Shown in pieces: positions 38,901 to 48,196 of a DNA stretch of 64,000 nucleotides. Below the pieces are notes generated by a model. It made no database searches. It was not told where the DNA came from and was given only the letters and a program-made list of their open reading frames with translations. The stretch is from Elysia crispata. Taxonomy: Eukaryota; Mollusca; Gastropoda; Plakobranchidae. Where the stretch lies: positions 45,214 through 109,213 of the forward strand of contig JAWDGP010001364.1 in assembly GCA_033675545.1 (NCBI GenBank). The letters run 5' to 3'. A program made the position numbers and the translations under genes. Each line of letters starts with the position of its first letter. Within the stretch, counting starts at the first letter, position 1.

Positions 38901-40325
38901 AAACATCAGACACTAAATATCCCAACAAAATCTCCGAACTTGCAACTGCAACCACTCTTTTCACGTTTCCAAGTAATCACAAGCAATGTATGTGGTGAAA
39001 ATATATTTCAGACCTTACTTTCAGTGATATTTCTTAGTCATGTGAGAGTAAATACTATTTATAAAAGTCTCTTTCCAGAGTTCGCAAACTTTCGTCTAAA
39101 AGCAAGATGTTGAGTGGTCATGAGGTGGATTATCCAAGAGAGATAACGGAGAGAGAAGCTGCCGGGAATGGTGGTCAGTGTCAACATTACCACAGGCCGC
39201 AGAACGCTCCAGACTATGTCCGTCTATATGATAATCACAGTGTTTATCACAACGGCGTCTCTAGAAACTTGGCGAGAGAATCTCAAGCTGACTTGATTCC
39301 TCCTGACTCACCTATGACAGCTGATTCTTCGCAACAAGACTTCTCGGAGGCGAAGGGGGCTAGTGGGGCCGCAAGTAAGTCAGGCATGTTCAAACAGACA
39401 TGTGAGAGACACAATGGGTTTGTCAGGTGGCAAGTAAGTCAGACATGATAAAACAAACATTTGGGAGACAAAATTGATTTGTTAGGTGGCAAGTAAATAA
39501 GACATGATCAAACAGACATTTGGGAAACAAAATAGGTTTGTTGGGTAATAAGTAAGTAAGACATGATCAAAAAGGCATTAGACACAAATTTCTCGGATCG
39601 CAAATAAATCATACACGATTCAATAAAGATTGGGCACCACTCTGCTGTAGATCTGTTCCAAAATCTTCCACTTCATGCAAAGGTGTAGGTTTCTTGGTCA
39701 GACCTGAAAAGCATGGGAACTGGGAAGCATGTCAGACATGATAAAGCAGACAGTGGAGGTCTGTGTAAACTTGTTGGACCGTAAGTAAAGCAGACATAAC
39801 AAGACAGACATCACAGATTTGTGGGAGAATAGAATCCAACAAAGCCTAAGTTAGTTTAATAAGAATATGAAATCGAGTAAAATCTAGAAAAACATTCGGA
39901 TTTTGTTCTCTGTACAGTAGTCATGGAGAGATTTTCGTTCTAAGATGTAAGGTGAGCCTCACTGTTCTCATGCCAGAATCTATACTGCTTGAAACTGGTG
40001 TTGCTAGGAAATACAGATCAACCAGGCTTCACTCTACAATTATTTCTTAACAATCATGAGATATTATTTCTTCAGACAAAAGCATTGAGTCATCTTATTT
40101 TGAATAATAATCAAATGATGATTTGCTAATGACAATATGATTTCATGTTTTTAGTGAAACGGCAACTTTTATACTTGAAAAAAAAGAAACCATGAATGAA
40201 TCTATTTCATAGTTTCAATCAAGTCCTAAAAGACCCCAATCTTTAAATGTAATATGTAACATTTATCTTTCTTTCTATAATCAGATAAAACAGCTTCTGC
40301 ATCTTACTTCAACTTGACCAACTAA
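26902..40325 (+). CDS. EGF / F5/8-type C lectin-like transmembrane receptor gene (spliced)
   Basis: Nine coding exons join with GT-AG sites and consistent phases, giving a 1461-nt CDS for 486 residues. Order: signal peptide (1 to about 22), one cysteine-rich EGF-like module (24-70), first F5/8-type C domain (71-187), second F5/8-type C domain (188-337), transmembrane helix (about 351-373) and a cytoplasmic tail of about 113 residues with YxxL and YxN motifs. The F5/8 fold (discoidin/fucolectin class) typically binds glycans or lipids at the cell surface. The protein is therefore inferred to be a surface recognition or adhesion receptor, possibly immune. Three C-type lectin exons lie between the exons of the second F5/8 domain and are listed separately. 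A polyadenylation signal lies about 260 bp past the stop. I do not know a named orthologue. Splicing was inferred by eye, not from transcripts. Confidence 0.85.
27060..27415. repeat. Degenerate intronic minisatellite, about 45-50 bp unit
   Basis: In intron 1. About seven diverged copies with the recurring pattern CTATAAGTTTA(C/T)ATT, a TCT-rich spacer and then AA(A/G)(A/G)TCCAAA. Order and spacing are clear though sequence identity is low. Confidence 0.6.
27784..27924 (+). CDS. Receptor exon 2: EGF-like module
   Basis: A 141-bp symmetric phase 1-1 exon after a CTCTACAG acceptor. It encodes 47 residues with eight cysteines in the pattern CRYGWFGLNCQYQC, CHCAGSAPC, CSSGCHQDWFGPAC. The paired Gly-Trp-Phe-Gly / Asp-Trp-Phe-Gly repeats are typical of tandem EGF modules of the MEGF or Tie type. 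Such modules usually act as extracellular spacers. The exon ends at TATT|GTAAGA. Confidence 0.85.
28295..28503 (+). CDS. Possible alternative terminal exon after the EGF module
   Basis: A good acceptor (AAAATTTCAG) is followed by about 69 codons open in the phase left by exon 2. They begin SDHPESKEKHIDLELFF and end at TAA. If used, it would give a short secreted protein of signal peptide, EGF module and this tail. No domain was recognised and no clear polyadenylation signal follows. It could be chance, so this is a weak call. Confidence 0.25.
28504..30044. other. Intron 2 remainder
   Basis: AT-rich intronic sequence with a TG tract near 29472-29499. No further phase-compatible exon was convincing. 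Confidence 0.5.
30045..30194 (+). CDS. Receptor exon 3: first half of F5/8 domain 1
   Basis: A 150-bp phase 1-1 exon that begins SVRGTALSGEGWLLDNDD and continues with TTCNTRMSRSVKVTLD and WVRVVLRDAG. It corresponds to the N-terminal half of a fucolectin-like F5/8 domain: the DxDxxTC element and the beta strand ending in an Arg-rich turn. The WW pair normally preceding the V-x-L strand is missing, unlike in domain 2, so the ligand site may have diverged. Donor GCAG|GTATCA. Confidence 0.8.
32314..32514 (+). CDS. Receptor exon 4: second half of F5/8 domain 1
   Basis: A 201-bp phase 1-1 exon after the acceptor CCTCCGCAG. It encodes GHLKQLQMSYLKSRIDSSSL through a DIYCPTSDVVLAVTLEG strand to LCSLYISAG, the C-terminal half of an F5/8 domain. 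The closing V-x-V-x-x-x-G then LC-x-(V/L)-Y pattern is shared with exon 37343-37561. Donor GCAG|GTACCA. Confidence 0.82.
32525..33370. repeat. Intronic minisatellite, 47-48 bp unit, about 18 copies
   Basis: The unit reads GGACCATATTAGCTGGCTTG then GGCTGTAGATATTACTTATA and a short spacer. The array begins about 10-25 bp after the donor of exon 4. Several minus-strand open frames rich in MVLYYISNIY are repeat translations. Confidence 0.95.
34141..34371 (+). CDS. Receptor exon 5: first half of F5/8 domain 2
   Basis: A 231-bp phase 1-1 exon after a CCTGCCAG acceptor. It starts GRNVALKQTTKQSSGYDPQ, has FAVDGMIDIPDTTDQQKTTC and THTSSGSPGWWTLAFSQ, and ends KFLIYNRRAG. These are the classic landmarks of the fucolectin/F5/8 fold: NVAL-K-x-x-x-QSS start, VDG, CTHT, PGWW and IYNR. 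The best-conserved exon of the gene. Its last base is compatible with both the C-type lectin exon at 35643 and the exon at 37343. Confidence 0.92.
34455..35150. repeat. Degenerate intronic minisatellite, about 55-60 bp unit
   Basis: Roughly ten diverged copies sharing GGCGGGTAGTGTACATGTCA, then (A/C)(A/G)GG(T/G)TTCTTATCTACACGG. It lies 80 bp after the exon 5 donor. Confidence 0.75.
35643..35813 (+). CDS. C-type lectin exon A
   Basis: A 171-bp phase 1-1 exon after the acceptor TTTTCTTAG. It encodes CLYRSCDSGYIKSDYSGTC, then KLSWKDARSVCKTAGGDL and a short helix. This is the N-terminal half of a long-form C-type lectin domain: extra N-terminal cysteine pair, W-x-x-A-x-x-x-C and GG-x-L-V-x-I. 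Donor ACAA|GTAAGA. Confidence 0.88.
35988..36073 (+). CDS. C-type lectin exon B
   Basis: An 86-bp exon, phase 1 in and phase 0 out, after the acceptor TTGTTTCAG. It encodes NYWIGLHDREQEGRFRWLDE, the WIGL core of the C-type lectin fold, with EG-x-F-x-W just after it. Donor AAAGAG|GTAAGC. Confidence 0.88.
36536..36684 (+). CDS. C-type lectin exon C with calcium and sugar-binding motifs
   Basis: A 149-bp exon, phase 0 in and phase 2 out at the donor TTCAG|GTCTGT. It encodes EPNGKDRENCVEI and GTWNDLSC, then NKFICEK. EPN, the Glu of ENC and the Asn-Asp of WND are the calcium-site-2 ligands of C-type lectins; EPN is usually linked to mannose or GlcNAc-type ligands. The exit phase does not fit the next exon (phase 1 required). 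Without splicing, the frame runs on 26 codons to a TAG at 36761-36763. Confidence 0.85.
36866..36871 (+). promoter_or_regulatory. Candidate variant polyadenylation signal ATTAAA
   Basis: Lies about 100 bp after the stop reached if lectin exon C is read through, where an alternative secreted transcript would be expected to end. The hexamer is common in AT-rich DNA, so it is weak alone. Confidence 0.25.
37343..37561 (+). CDS. Receptor exon 6: second half of F5/8 domain 2
   Basis: A 219-bp phase 1-1 exon after ATGAACAG. It encodes YCYMDRLKHFSLTARSTSS, then DQSFLYIDQHRSAQARYSV, and ends VRVDVG...LCEVEVFGG. This is the C-terminal half of an F5/8 domain. Joined directly to exon 5 it gives IYNRRA-AYCYMDRLKHFSL, the expected junction of the fold. 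Joined instead to lectin exon C it is read in another frame and stops after 20 codons. Confidence 0.88.
38018..38129 (+). CDS. Receptor exon 7: transmembrane helix
   Basis: A 112-bp exon, phase 1 in and phase 2 out. It encodes a short Pro/Gln linker (GTAKPERPGQSYA) and a hydrophobic helix of about 23 residues starting WVITCGLLGVALSLTVV and ending ALVC, then a basic stop-transfer start (RVRKLSSKSK) contributed by the next exon. This makes the product a type I single-pass membrane protein. Confidence 0.9.
38212..38490. repeat. Intronic 75-bp tandem repeat, about 4 copies
   Basis: The unit contains AGCTGGAGAGGAGAAGAATA and ACTTTCAACAGAATAACGCT. It sits 80 bp after the transmembrane exon donor. 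The minus-strand frames here follow the 75-bp period and are not genes. Confidence 0.93.
39079..39374 (+). CDS. Receptor exon 8: cytoplasmic tail
   Basis: A 296-bp exon, phase 2 in and phase 1 out. It begins with the basic stretch RVRKLSSKSKML. Tyrosine motifs are clustered in DYVRLYDNHSVYHNGV: YVRL fits YxxL, while YDN and YHN fit the YxN type bound by Grb2-class SH2 domains. Pro/Ser-rich sequence follows (LIPPDSPMTADSSQQDF). The consensus donor GCAA|GTAAGT is present. If it is not used, the frame continues to a TGA at 39446-39448. Confidence 0.85.
39372..39660. repeat. Short 60-bp tandem array starting at the exon 8 donor
   Basis: Four to five diverging copies of GCAAGTAAGTCAGACATGAT followed by AAACAGACATTTGGGA and GGTTTGTTAGGTGG. 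The first copy contains the splice donor of exon 8, so later copies repeat donor-like sequence. Confidence 0.8.
40285..40325 (+). CDS. Receptor exon 9: terminal coding exon
   Basis: Short exon after a strong acceptor (TTTCTTTCTATAATCAG). In the phase left by exon 8 it encodes KTASASYFNLTN and a TAA stop. YFNL is another YxN motif. A short final exon is harder to prove than the others. The acceptor, phase and following polyadenylation signal agree. Confidence 0.7.
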
Positions 40326-40585
40326 TCACACAGGCAAGTCACAGAGATACCAAAGCGTCCTTATCTATTTTTACAGACTTACTCCTTAAACAAGAAATGA
40401 TCTGGGTTTCAAGAATCATAATTCTATTTTAAACAATCTCTCAATGCGAGAAAGCCAAAGATAGAGAAATTTTAAAATATTTTCTTTCCATTGAAAAAAT
40501 AATGTTTGGGTAAAACTAGAATATTCATATTATAAAGATCCTAACTTGAAACGTGTAAGGGGTCATAAGATTTTTGTACGCCGCC

Positions 40586-40591
40586 AATAAA
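40586..40591 (+). promoter_or_regulatory. Candidate polyadenylation signal AATAAA
   Basis: Canonical hexamer about 260 bp after the exon 9 stop codon, followed by an A run. Two further AATAAA hexamers at 39603 and 39622 could serve the read-through form of exon 8. Confidence 0.45.
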
Positions 40592-41149
40592 ATCCAAAAA
40601 AAAAAAAAATCTTTATATCTAAATATTGTGCTTAGAATTAGAATTATCGAAATATCTAGATTCTAAAAAAGATGGAAAAGTGGAGGCATATGATTTTGTC
40701 TGGATTATGTAAGTAAAAAGAGAGATATCAAGACCATTTATAAACCTCTTAGATACACACACGCATCCCAGCCTCGGCAAATTAACAGCAGGGTTCCGTT
40801 TGTAGAGCGGGGTTTTGAGCTAGTATATAAAAACCCAAAGAAATGAAATGAAAGAAATGAACCGAAGAAAAGGAAAATAAAATGAAAAGTAAGCAGGAAG
40901 ACTCTGTTACTTACGCGTCTTAGACATTCTAAGTTAAAAAATGAACCTAAAATATCCAGAGAGGGAAAATGTGATAACAAAATCAGCACAATTTTATGCA
41001 AAGAAGAAAAGACGATGTCAATAAGTTAATAATTTTTTTCAGGTCTGACCAAGAAACCTTCACCCTTGCATGAAGTGAAAGATTTTGGAACATATCTACA
41101 ACAGAGTTCTGTGTTTCCAACTTCATAAAATAAAGAACCATTTGGGAAG

Positions 41150-41890
41150 ATGCACCATTTGGCATCCTATAATACGGAATAGAAAAAAATATTTGGAACA
41201 CCAAAATCCTAGGCATTCTATAATATGGAATAATGAAACGCTTGGAACGATACAACCATGGGCATCCTATAATATAGAATAATGAAACGCTTGGAACGAT
41301 ACAACCATGGGCATCCTATAATATAGAATAATGAAACGCTTGGAATGATACAACCATGGGCATCCTATAATATAGAATAATAAAACGCTTGGTGTACCGG
41401 TACTCTAAAATCTCAGCCATCCAATGATATAGAATGAAGAAACATTTGGAACAATACAACTATGTGTATCCTATAATATAGAGTGAAGAAAAATTCTGAA
41501 CACCAAAACCCTGAGCATCCTATAATATAAAATAAAGATCATTTGGAACAAAACAACCCTAGGCATCCTATATTATAGAGTAAAGAGACATTTGGAACAC
41601 TAAAACCCTGTGCATCCTATAAATATAGAATAATGAAACACTTGGTGCACTAAAATCTCGGGCATCCTATAATAAAGAATAAAGAAACATTTGTAATACC
41701 GAAAACCTGCGCATCCTATAATAAAGAATAAAGGAACATCTGGAACACTGAAACCCTGTGCATCCTATGAATATAGAATAATGAAACACTTGGTGCACTA
41801 AAATCTCGGGCACCGCATAATATAGTAGAAAGAAACATTTGGAACACCAAAACCCTGGGCATCTACAATACTGATTAAAGAAACTTATTA
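41150..41890. repeat. 49-bp tandem array, about 15 copies
   Basis: The unit reads AATGAAACGCTTGGAACGAT then ACAACCATGGGCATCCTATA and ATATAGAAT. Copies at about 41211-41400 are nearly identical with exact 49-bp spacing; those to the right are more diverged. Confidence 0.95.
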
Positions 41891-44110
41891 CACATTAAAT
41901 TCTGGCTGTTATATAAAGTATAAGGAAAGCTATAAATTTTTAATCAGTTTAATAGACATTAAACTTTTCATTAAAAAGATACAAAGTTGAATCTTTACTA
42001 CAAAGACAACCAATTTCATATCACACATAAGATGGTGCTATCTTTAGGATTAAATTTTACTTTTGGAATCCGAAAACTTTTAACCTTTTTATGGCCTTCA
42101 GCATCATAATTATGTTACTCAGAGCAACCAAATTGATAACGCGTCCGGCAAACTCCAGAAATTAATATTGTCTCGCAATATTTTGTTTCCCTTGTCTCTT
42201 ATTGCTGTCCATTTTACGATTAACAGGTTTCAAACTCATGCATTAAATGTTTAAGCAGAATGTGTTTAAAATCGATTGAGTGCTTTAAGATTTATAATGA
42301 TTCGTGGCCTCTTGTTTGTTTTTTATACAGGCATTGATTTTTTATATTTCTATGACTAGCCACTCATTTAAATCTGTTTCTATTCAATTTCCCTCACTTC
42401 CCTCAAGTTCTCTCTATCCCTGACTCTCCGTTTGCCTCTCTCTGTTTCTGTTTCTCTGCCCCTATTTTAACTTTATCTTTACCTTGATTTTATTCATGTA
42501 TCCATTTAACCCTATAACAATCGCACGATATGAATAGTGATAGAATGATAATTTGAACATTTTTCTTTGGGCGCTAGCGAAATAAAAATATGTTTACAAA
42601 CTAAGTTTTTATATCGATGGAAAAAGAATCCAGACTCTGCCATTTATGTACTGATTTAACTACCTCTTGGACATCAAGAAACTCACCTCTTCAACAGTAG
42701 GTGTTTAATACCTTCAATGTCTATAGAGGACTGGAGTGTATAATTTCTTTCAGTATGTCAGCTCATCTGTAACAGACTACAGATCTTTACTTCACTGAAT
42801 TTCTATAGAGGACTGGAGTTTATAATTTCTTATACTCTGTCAGGTCATCTGTAGTAAGAGAATCCCAGTTCTCATTTTGAAATAAGAAATCTAAAAAATG
42901 TGAACTTTATAATCTAATCCACAGTAGTTTCGAAGTTTTATTTCACTGTTTTAAATCTACTGAATATTGTTAGAAGTCTTTCTGTTGGATGGCAGGTGAC
43001 CTTTGATGATATCAGCTTCTCTTAGAAGAATGGTATGTCTTTTTTTTTCTATTTTAGCTCTTATCACACAGACTTAATATAGAACTTAATATTCAACGTA
43101 AACTGTGGTTAGAAGATTAGTTGACTAGCTGTACTATATGAGCTACCAGTATGTAGATTTGAAAGTATGTTTTGATTCTCACAACAAACGCATACGCAAC
43201 TGCTTCATAATTATGTTTTACTCATATTTAGATTAGCGATTACGTAACCCTTTTTGACTCCTGATCTTGGAAATCTACTTTAAAAGAGAATGCTAACCTT
43301 GTTTTGTCTAGTTTTACATCTCCGACAAAGCCCAAATTGTTTTTGTAAGCTGCAAATCATAGTGGTTTTGCATTGGTTTGTTTGGCTCATTTGCACATTT
43401 TATATTTATATAATGTCAATGTCCAAATATGAAATGGACATAATTGTATTTTAATAATAAATGTAACCTAATATGTCTTCAAGTTAGATGAAATAATAGA
43501 CACTGTTTGTATTTGTCCACGTGGCAGAAACTTATGGCGTAAATCACACATGGTTCTGAGTCGTTCTCACTTTGACTTTCCGTCTAGGCCCTCGCCAAAA
43601 AGGTAACGAATTTGTTTTTGGACGAAAATTAAGTTTGACGAATTAATATGTTTAGAGAAATGAAAATTAAGGCTGAATTTGAGTGTTGCGGATTTTTCTC
43701 ATAGATTTTCAAGATAATAATTTGCAAATAAACTCCTAAAAAATTCCTTATATTTGATTTGTTTTTGCTTACAAATCTCCAGAGTTTTACTGTAGTTGTT
43801 CTTCCCGTTCATTGCTTAACGTGGCTCATGGTGCCGTGCTACAGTGGATTTAAACAAATAAAGTGTTAGAAAATGATCTGAATCATTATTAATTGTTTCC
43901 GTGTTTATCGTTATGTCTGTTTTTGATCTTTTATCTTTTTTTCTATTTATATTTAACGGGTGATGACCTAAACCACCTAACTTGAGGATCTGTTGTGTAT
44001 GAATCTTTGCAAAGATTAACTGGAACAAGAAAAAAGACAGTAAAGTTTAACGTGAACAATTTAATGTAGAACATATTTTTACATTTTTCAAACGTTTTCA
44101 ATAACATCAA

Positions 44111-44113
<3 letters not shown>
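41891..44113. other. Unassigned sequence with one imperfect duplication
   Basis: Contains two copies of CTATAGAGGACTGGAGT(G/T)TA about 86 bp apart near 42722 and 42808. No exon or element supported. Confidence 0.4.

Positions 44114-44165
<52 letters not shown>
44114..44165. repeat. (TA)n microsatellite
   Basis: Perfect AT/TA tract of about 50 bp. Confidence 0.95.
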
Positions 44166-44167
<2 letters not shown>

Positions 44168-45368
44168 CTTAGGTCCTAGTTAAAAAGATATGCTTTTCAG
44201 CTATCTCAACTAGCATCACAAGCGCTACAGCTGAAGAATATGCATGTATCAACAAAAGTCAAGGATCGATAAAATTAGCAGTAGATCGTTATAAGGTCTT
44301 AGTTAGAGTTATAGAACTTAGACGTGAGAAAAGGAGCAAATGCTGATGGATACACGTATTGATTAAGAAGAAATCGAATAATGACTCTATATTATATATC
44401 AACTAGTATCCAATTTTTTAAATATTTCCCATCAAGCCTTATATAACCCAATAGTTTCGAGCAAGCTGTTAGTGTACATAAATACACTTTTCAAGAAGTT
44501 TGATATAGCCTACGTGTTTTCTTGCACTAGTGCATCTCCAATATGACAGAAAGAAAATCGCACATATTGTATTTGTTCATGTAGCATGAAGAAAATACTC
44601 GCTTTCAAAATAATAGACATGACAAAAATCTAAGGGCAAAGACTAATTTTTACCTGTTATCTAGAAATAATACATTATAGTAGAGGAAACGACTTTTACA
44701 TCTCTGCCCAAACAGGGAATTTGGGTAGCTTCAGTGTGACCAGTAACCGTTGCTTTCTAGCGTCAATTATCCTGCCATATTAACTTATACTTTATTTATT
44801 CAAAATTTCCATGTAATCGGTAACACCGAAAGAGGTCTTAGATAATTCTATATCTATTAGCTGGAGTCTATGATCCTTTGAACAAATGGAGTTCCAGTGA
44901 ATGGGGAATAACACTTCTGTACAACAAAACAGACACACCTAAAAATATCCACAATAAAGATCTCCTATGTGATTTCACATAAAGATATGCTGCATAGTGA
45001 GAAATAAAAAATTCTGCACAACTCGTCCCTCAAAACAGGTACTAGTGTAACCAACATAAGACCCGAAATTGGGTTGGAATGTGGAATCAACTCATCTTAT
45101 CCGATTCTTTTAGCTGTATAAAAAGCTAAGTAATCGGATAATTAGATTCGAATCTAGAGCCGATTAAGGTTTTTGCGTAACCGAATTCGTCAGGTAAAGA
45201 ACCAACACGCACTAACGTATAATTGCTTACGTTAGTACGTGCTGTCTTCTTGAAGTTATCGTCTTCTTTTTGTCTTTGCATTGCATTGCAAAGTAACGAA
45301 ACCGACACCCCAGCGACAGTGTTTCGTTTTCTTACTGCTAGAAACACAGCTGCTTTGCTAAACCTGTT
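44166..45368. other. Unassigned AT-rich sequence
   Basis: No supportable gene. This is the upstream flank of the mobile-element-like gene, in which no terminal inverted repeat was recognised. Confidence 0.4.
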
Positions 45369-45374
45369 TTGAAA

Positions 45375-45704
45375 ATGGCTGTGCTAAAGCAGCATCCGGT
45401 CCACAAAAGAACTACAAGAACTATTGCTATCGAGGACACTTCAGAAAAAGACAAATCTCAAAATGAAGCTGCCCCGGAGATCGGTAATGTAGACAGTGAT
45501 GACATGAGTGTCGATATGTCGATCAGTGATTGTGATGGTGACCCCGATTATACTCCAGGAGAATGTGAAGTAAGAAGATGCAAACAGGAAGTCTTTGCTG
45601 CGTGTACGGAGTGCGAGATACTTCTATGCTATCACCATATGATTGAAGATGTTATTTCGTGTGATCATCACGGAAAAAAGAAAAGAAAGACAGTAAAGAG
45701 GTGA
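45375..45704 (+). CDS. Intact N-terminal ORF of a mobile-element-like zinc-binding protein
   Basis: A 109-residue ORF beginning MAVLKQHPVHKRT. An acidic middle (DSDDMSVDMSISDCDGDPDY) is followed by a Cys/His cluster with CEVRRC, CTEC, CYHH and CDHH, then a basic end (GKKKRKTVKR). The cluster looks like a cross-brace zinc finger. The layout matches the N terminus of a repeated family of animal mobile-element proteins that I recognise by pattern but cannot name with certainty. The downstream sequence continues the same protein with frameshifts, so the ORF is probably the surviving start of a dead copy, although the frame itself is undamaged. Confidence 0.5.
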   Translation: MAVLKQHPVHKRTTRTIAIEDTSEKDKSQNEAAPEIGNVDSDDMSVDMSISDCDGDPDYTPGECEVRRCKQEVFAACTECEILLCYHHMIEDVISCDHHGKKKRKTVKR

Positions 45705-46269
45705 AAGACAAAGGACACAGTAAAACCTATCTCTATCGTCAGTGAGGAATATGGACCGACCTGAGAATTACACGGTTGAAGGTAGCGAAAAAGAAGTGAT
45801 AAGAGCTAAGAAAGTAAAGTAAAATGAACAGAAAGAGGCAAAGACACAAAATGGGGCCTAGGACAAGAATACATAAGCAGGAAAATTAAAAAGACTGTGC
45901 CACCAAAACATATGGAAGCAAGATGCAGAGGGTACACGTGTGAAAAGTAAAAAAGACAATGTTTAACAATAACTGATCAGCAAAGACAGACTATCTTTGA
46001 TTCGTACCATGCTCTTGGAGACTTAAGACTTCAAAGAGAATTTCTAGTGAAACATGTGAAATGCTCTAAAGTAAAGAGAAAATCTGCGGAGGGTGACTCA
46101 AGAAGGGCCAATACTAAAGAGTACTTTCTAACAGAAGAAGAAAGACATGTTCATGTTTGCAAAGTGTTTTTCTTTAGGAACATACGAAAAAACTGCAAGA
46201 ACGGCACTGGACAAAGTGACAGCAACGGACACAATCGAAGCGGAAAAGAGAGGTGGAAGACAATCAGAA

Positions 46270-46354
<85 letters not shown>

Positions 46355-47165
46355 TATATATATATAACATGATGTCTGAACAGATAGACCTATAACCAAA
46401 AGTAGAATCGCATTATTGTCAAGAGAAGTCAACGAGGGAGTTGAACTGAGTGCTGAACTGAGTAAGCGCAAGATGTACATACACCATGTTTCTCAGAGAA
46501 TGGATACCGAGAGTAAAGCCACAAAGCTTTACTACATACCTGGATGTATTTAATGGAAAAAACCTATCAATACACCGACAAAATAAGACTAGTGTTCCCT
46601 GTGTGTTAATTAGCACCAAGGTAGTGAAGAGGTGAAAAGGAAATTACAAGAAAAGTTTGACATCCATGTAGGAGAAAAAGAAAAGGTGAGAGAACTGAAA
46701 ATTGAGTCCAAGAAAAAAGCCATGGAAGATGCAAGCATTCTTTGTGCTACATTTGATATACAACAGCTCATGTACCTACCGAAGTCTTGTGCCATTGTTT
46801 CCTTTGGGATGAAACACAAAGCAGACGTGGATCATCAGAGATATCAACGTCTGTGCACACAGTTTTGAAATTCTATGACAGAAAATGCATTAAAAAGCAT
46901 ATCTCTTGGCCGACGGTTGAAATGGCCAGAATAAAAATTCTATCACTCCTGCCACGATGCTGTACACTGTCATCAACAGTAAAAATCTTGAGATCTCGCT
47001 GCGCTTCTTTGAGGCCAACCATGGACAGAGTGAAGGAGATTCTCACATAGTGCGATTGGCCATGCACTGGACAACGCTGGTGATCTCTTTGTTCCATCAC
47101 AGATTTCCGCTGTAGTATCATTAGCACGCCCCAAAAGAAAAGTAGAGTGACTTGGTTCTACTTTG
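45705..47165 (+). pseudogene. Decayed remainder of the same mobile-element-like protein gene
   Basis: Across all three plus frames the order is GQEYISRKIKKTVPPKHMEA, then a DQQRQTIFDSYHALGDLRLQ segment, KEYFLTEEERHVHVCKVFF, KTARTALDKVTATD, KRGG, LSKRKMY, FDIQQLMYLPKS and FLWDETQSRRGSSEI. Near the end are SLLPRCCTLSSTVKI and FFEANHGQSEGDSHIVRLAM. The WDE and GHT-like EGDSH elements belong to a widespread animal mobile-element family, possibly DDE-type. There are several stops and frameshifts, and a GA tract interrupts the middle, so this copy is inactive. Motif recognition is from memory and not searched. Confidence 0.6.
46273..46366. repeat. (GA)n plus (TA)n tract inside the pseudogene
   Basis: GA tract of about 80 bp followed by a short TA tract. 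It interrupts the reading frame of the mobile-element-like pseudogene. Confidence 0.95.
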
Positions 47166-47529
47166 TTCTGGTTCGACACTTGTCATTAAACTGAACGTGC
47201 ACAAATCTTTTTACATCTCCTTGCCCCATGACTAGAGATAAATTTTTGTTCACGAAAGGGCTTGCATCTTCTTTTGAATTTAAAGTTTTAATACTTTGAT
47301 ACAGGGTTTATGATATGATTTCCTGTACAGGCATTACTATGTAGCCTATTTGAATATGATAAAAATTGATAATGCGGCATTCACATCTAATATCACCACG
47401 ATTTAATGGTATTATTGGTATTACTGTGAAAGAAAAACAAATTCTTCCTTGTTTTTTCATTTTATTTTGAAAGCATCATTATCAACACCATACTATTAAA
47501 TACCATCCTCATCTTTCTCAATATCACCA
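47166..47529. other. Unassigned sequence
   Basis: AT-rich sequence between the pseudogene and the AAT array; nothing recognised. Confidence 0.4.
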
Positions 47530-47531
47530 TC

Positions 47532-47603
<72 letters not shown>

Positions 47604-47615
47604 GTAATAATAATA

Positions 47616-47700
<85 letters not shown>

Positions 47701-47731
47701 GTAATAATAATAATGATGATAATAATAATAA

Positions 47732-47818
<87 letters not shown>

Positions 47819-47823
47819 TTAAT

Positions 47824-47917
<94 letters not shown>

Positions 47918-47919
47918 TT
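47530..47919. repeat. (AAT)n array, about 390 bp
   Basis: Long AAT/ATA trinucleotide tract with scattered interruptions (for example near 47604, 47700-47716 and 47818-47828). Poly-Asn, poly-Ile and poly-Tyr frames are artefacts. Confidence 0.97.
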
Positions 47920-48196
47920 TTTATTATTATTTTCCATCAAATTTAAATCTTTATTTTTTCGTGATAAGAATTATAATGCCAGTGCTATATGCTAAATGCA
48001 TCCTGACACTAGTATGCGCCAAAACTAGACAGGAAAACAATTCATAAAAAATAATTAAAAAAAAATACATAAAAATAATTATATCCGACTCAACGTTAAA
48101 TCTCAAAATGAACCTGAGGTACAGGGTAAAACCATAAATAAAGTCTTAGGACGGAATAGTGAAAAAAAAAAGAAAAAAAAAAAGGAAAAAAAAAAG

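Noticed and set aside
40738-41001. Hydrophobic 87-codon minus-strand frame
   Set aside because: No domain, no splice context and an A/T-rich run explains the Phe/Leu content.
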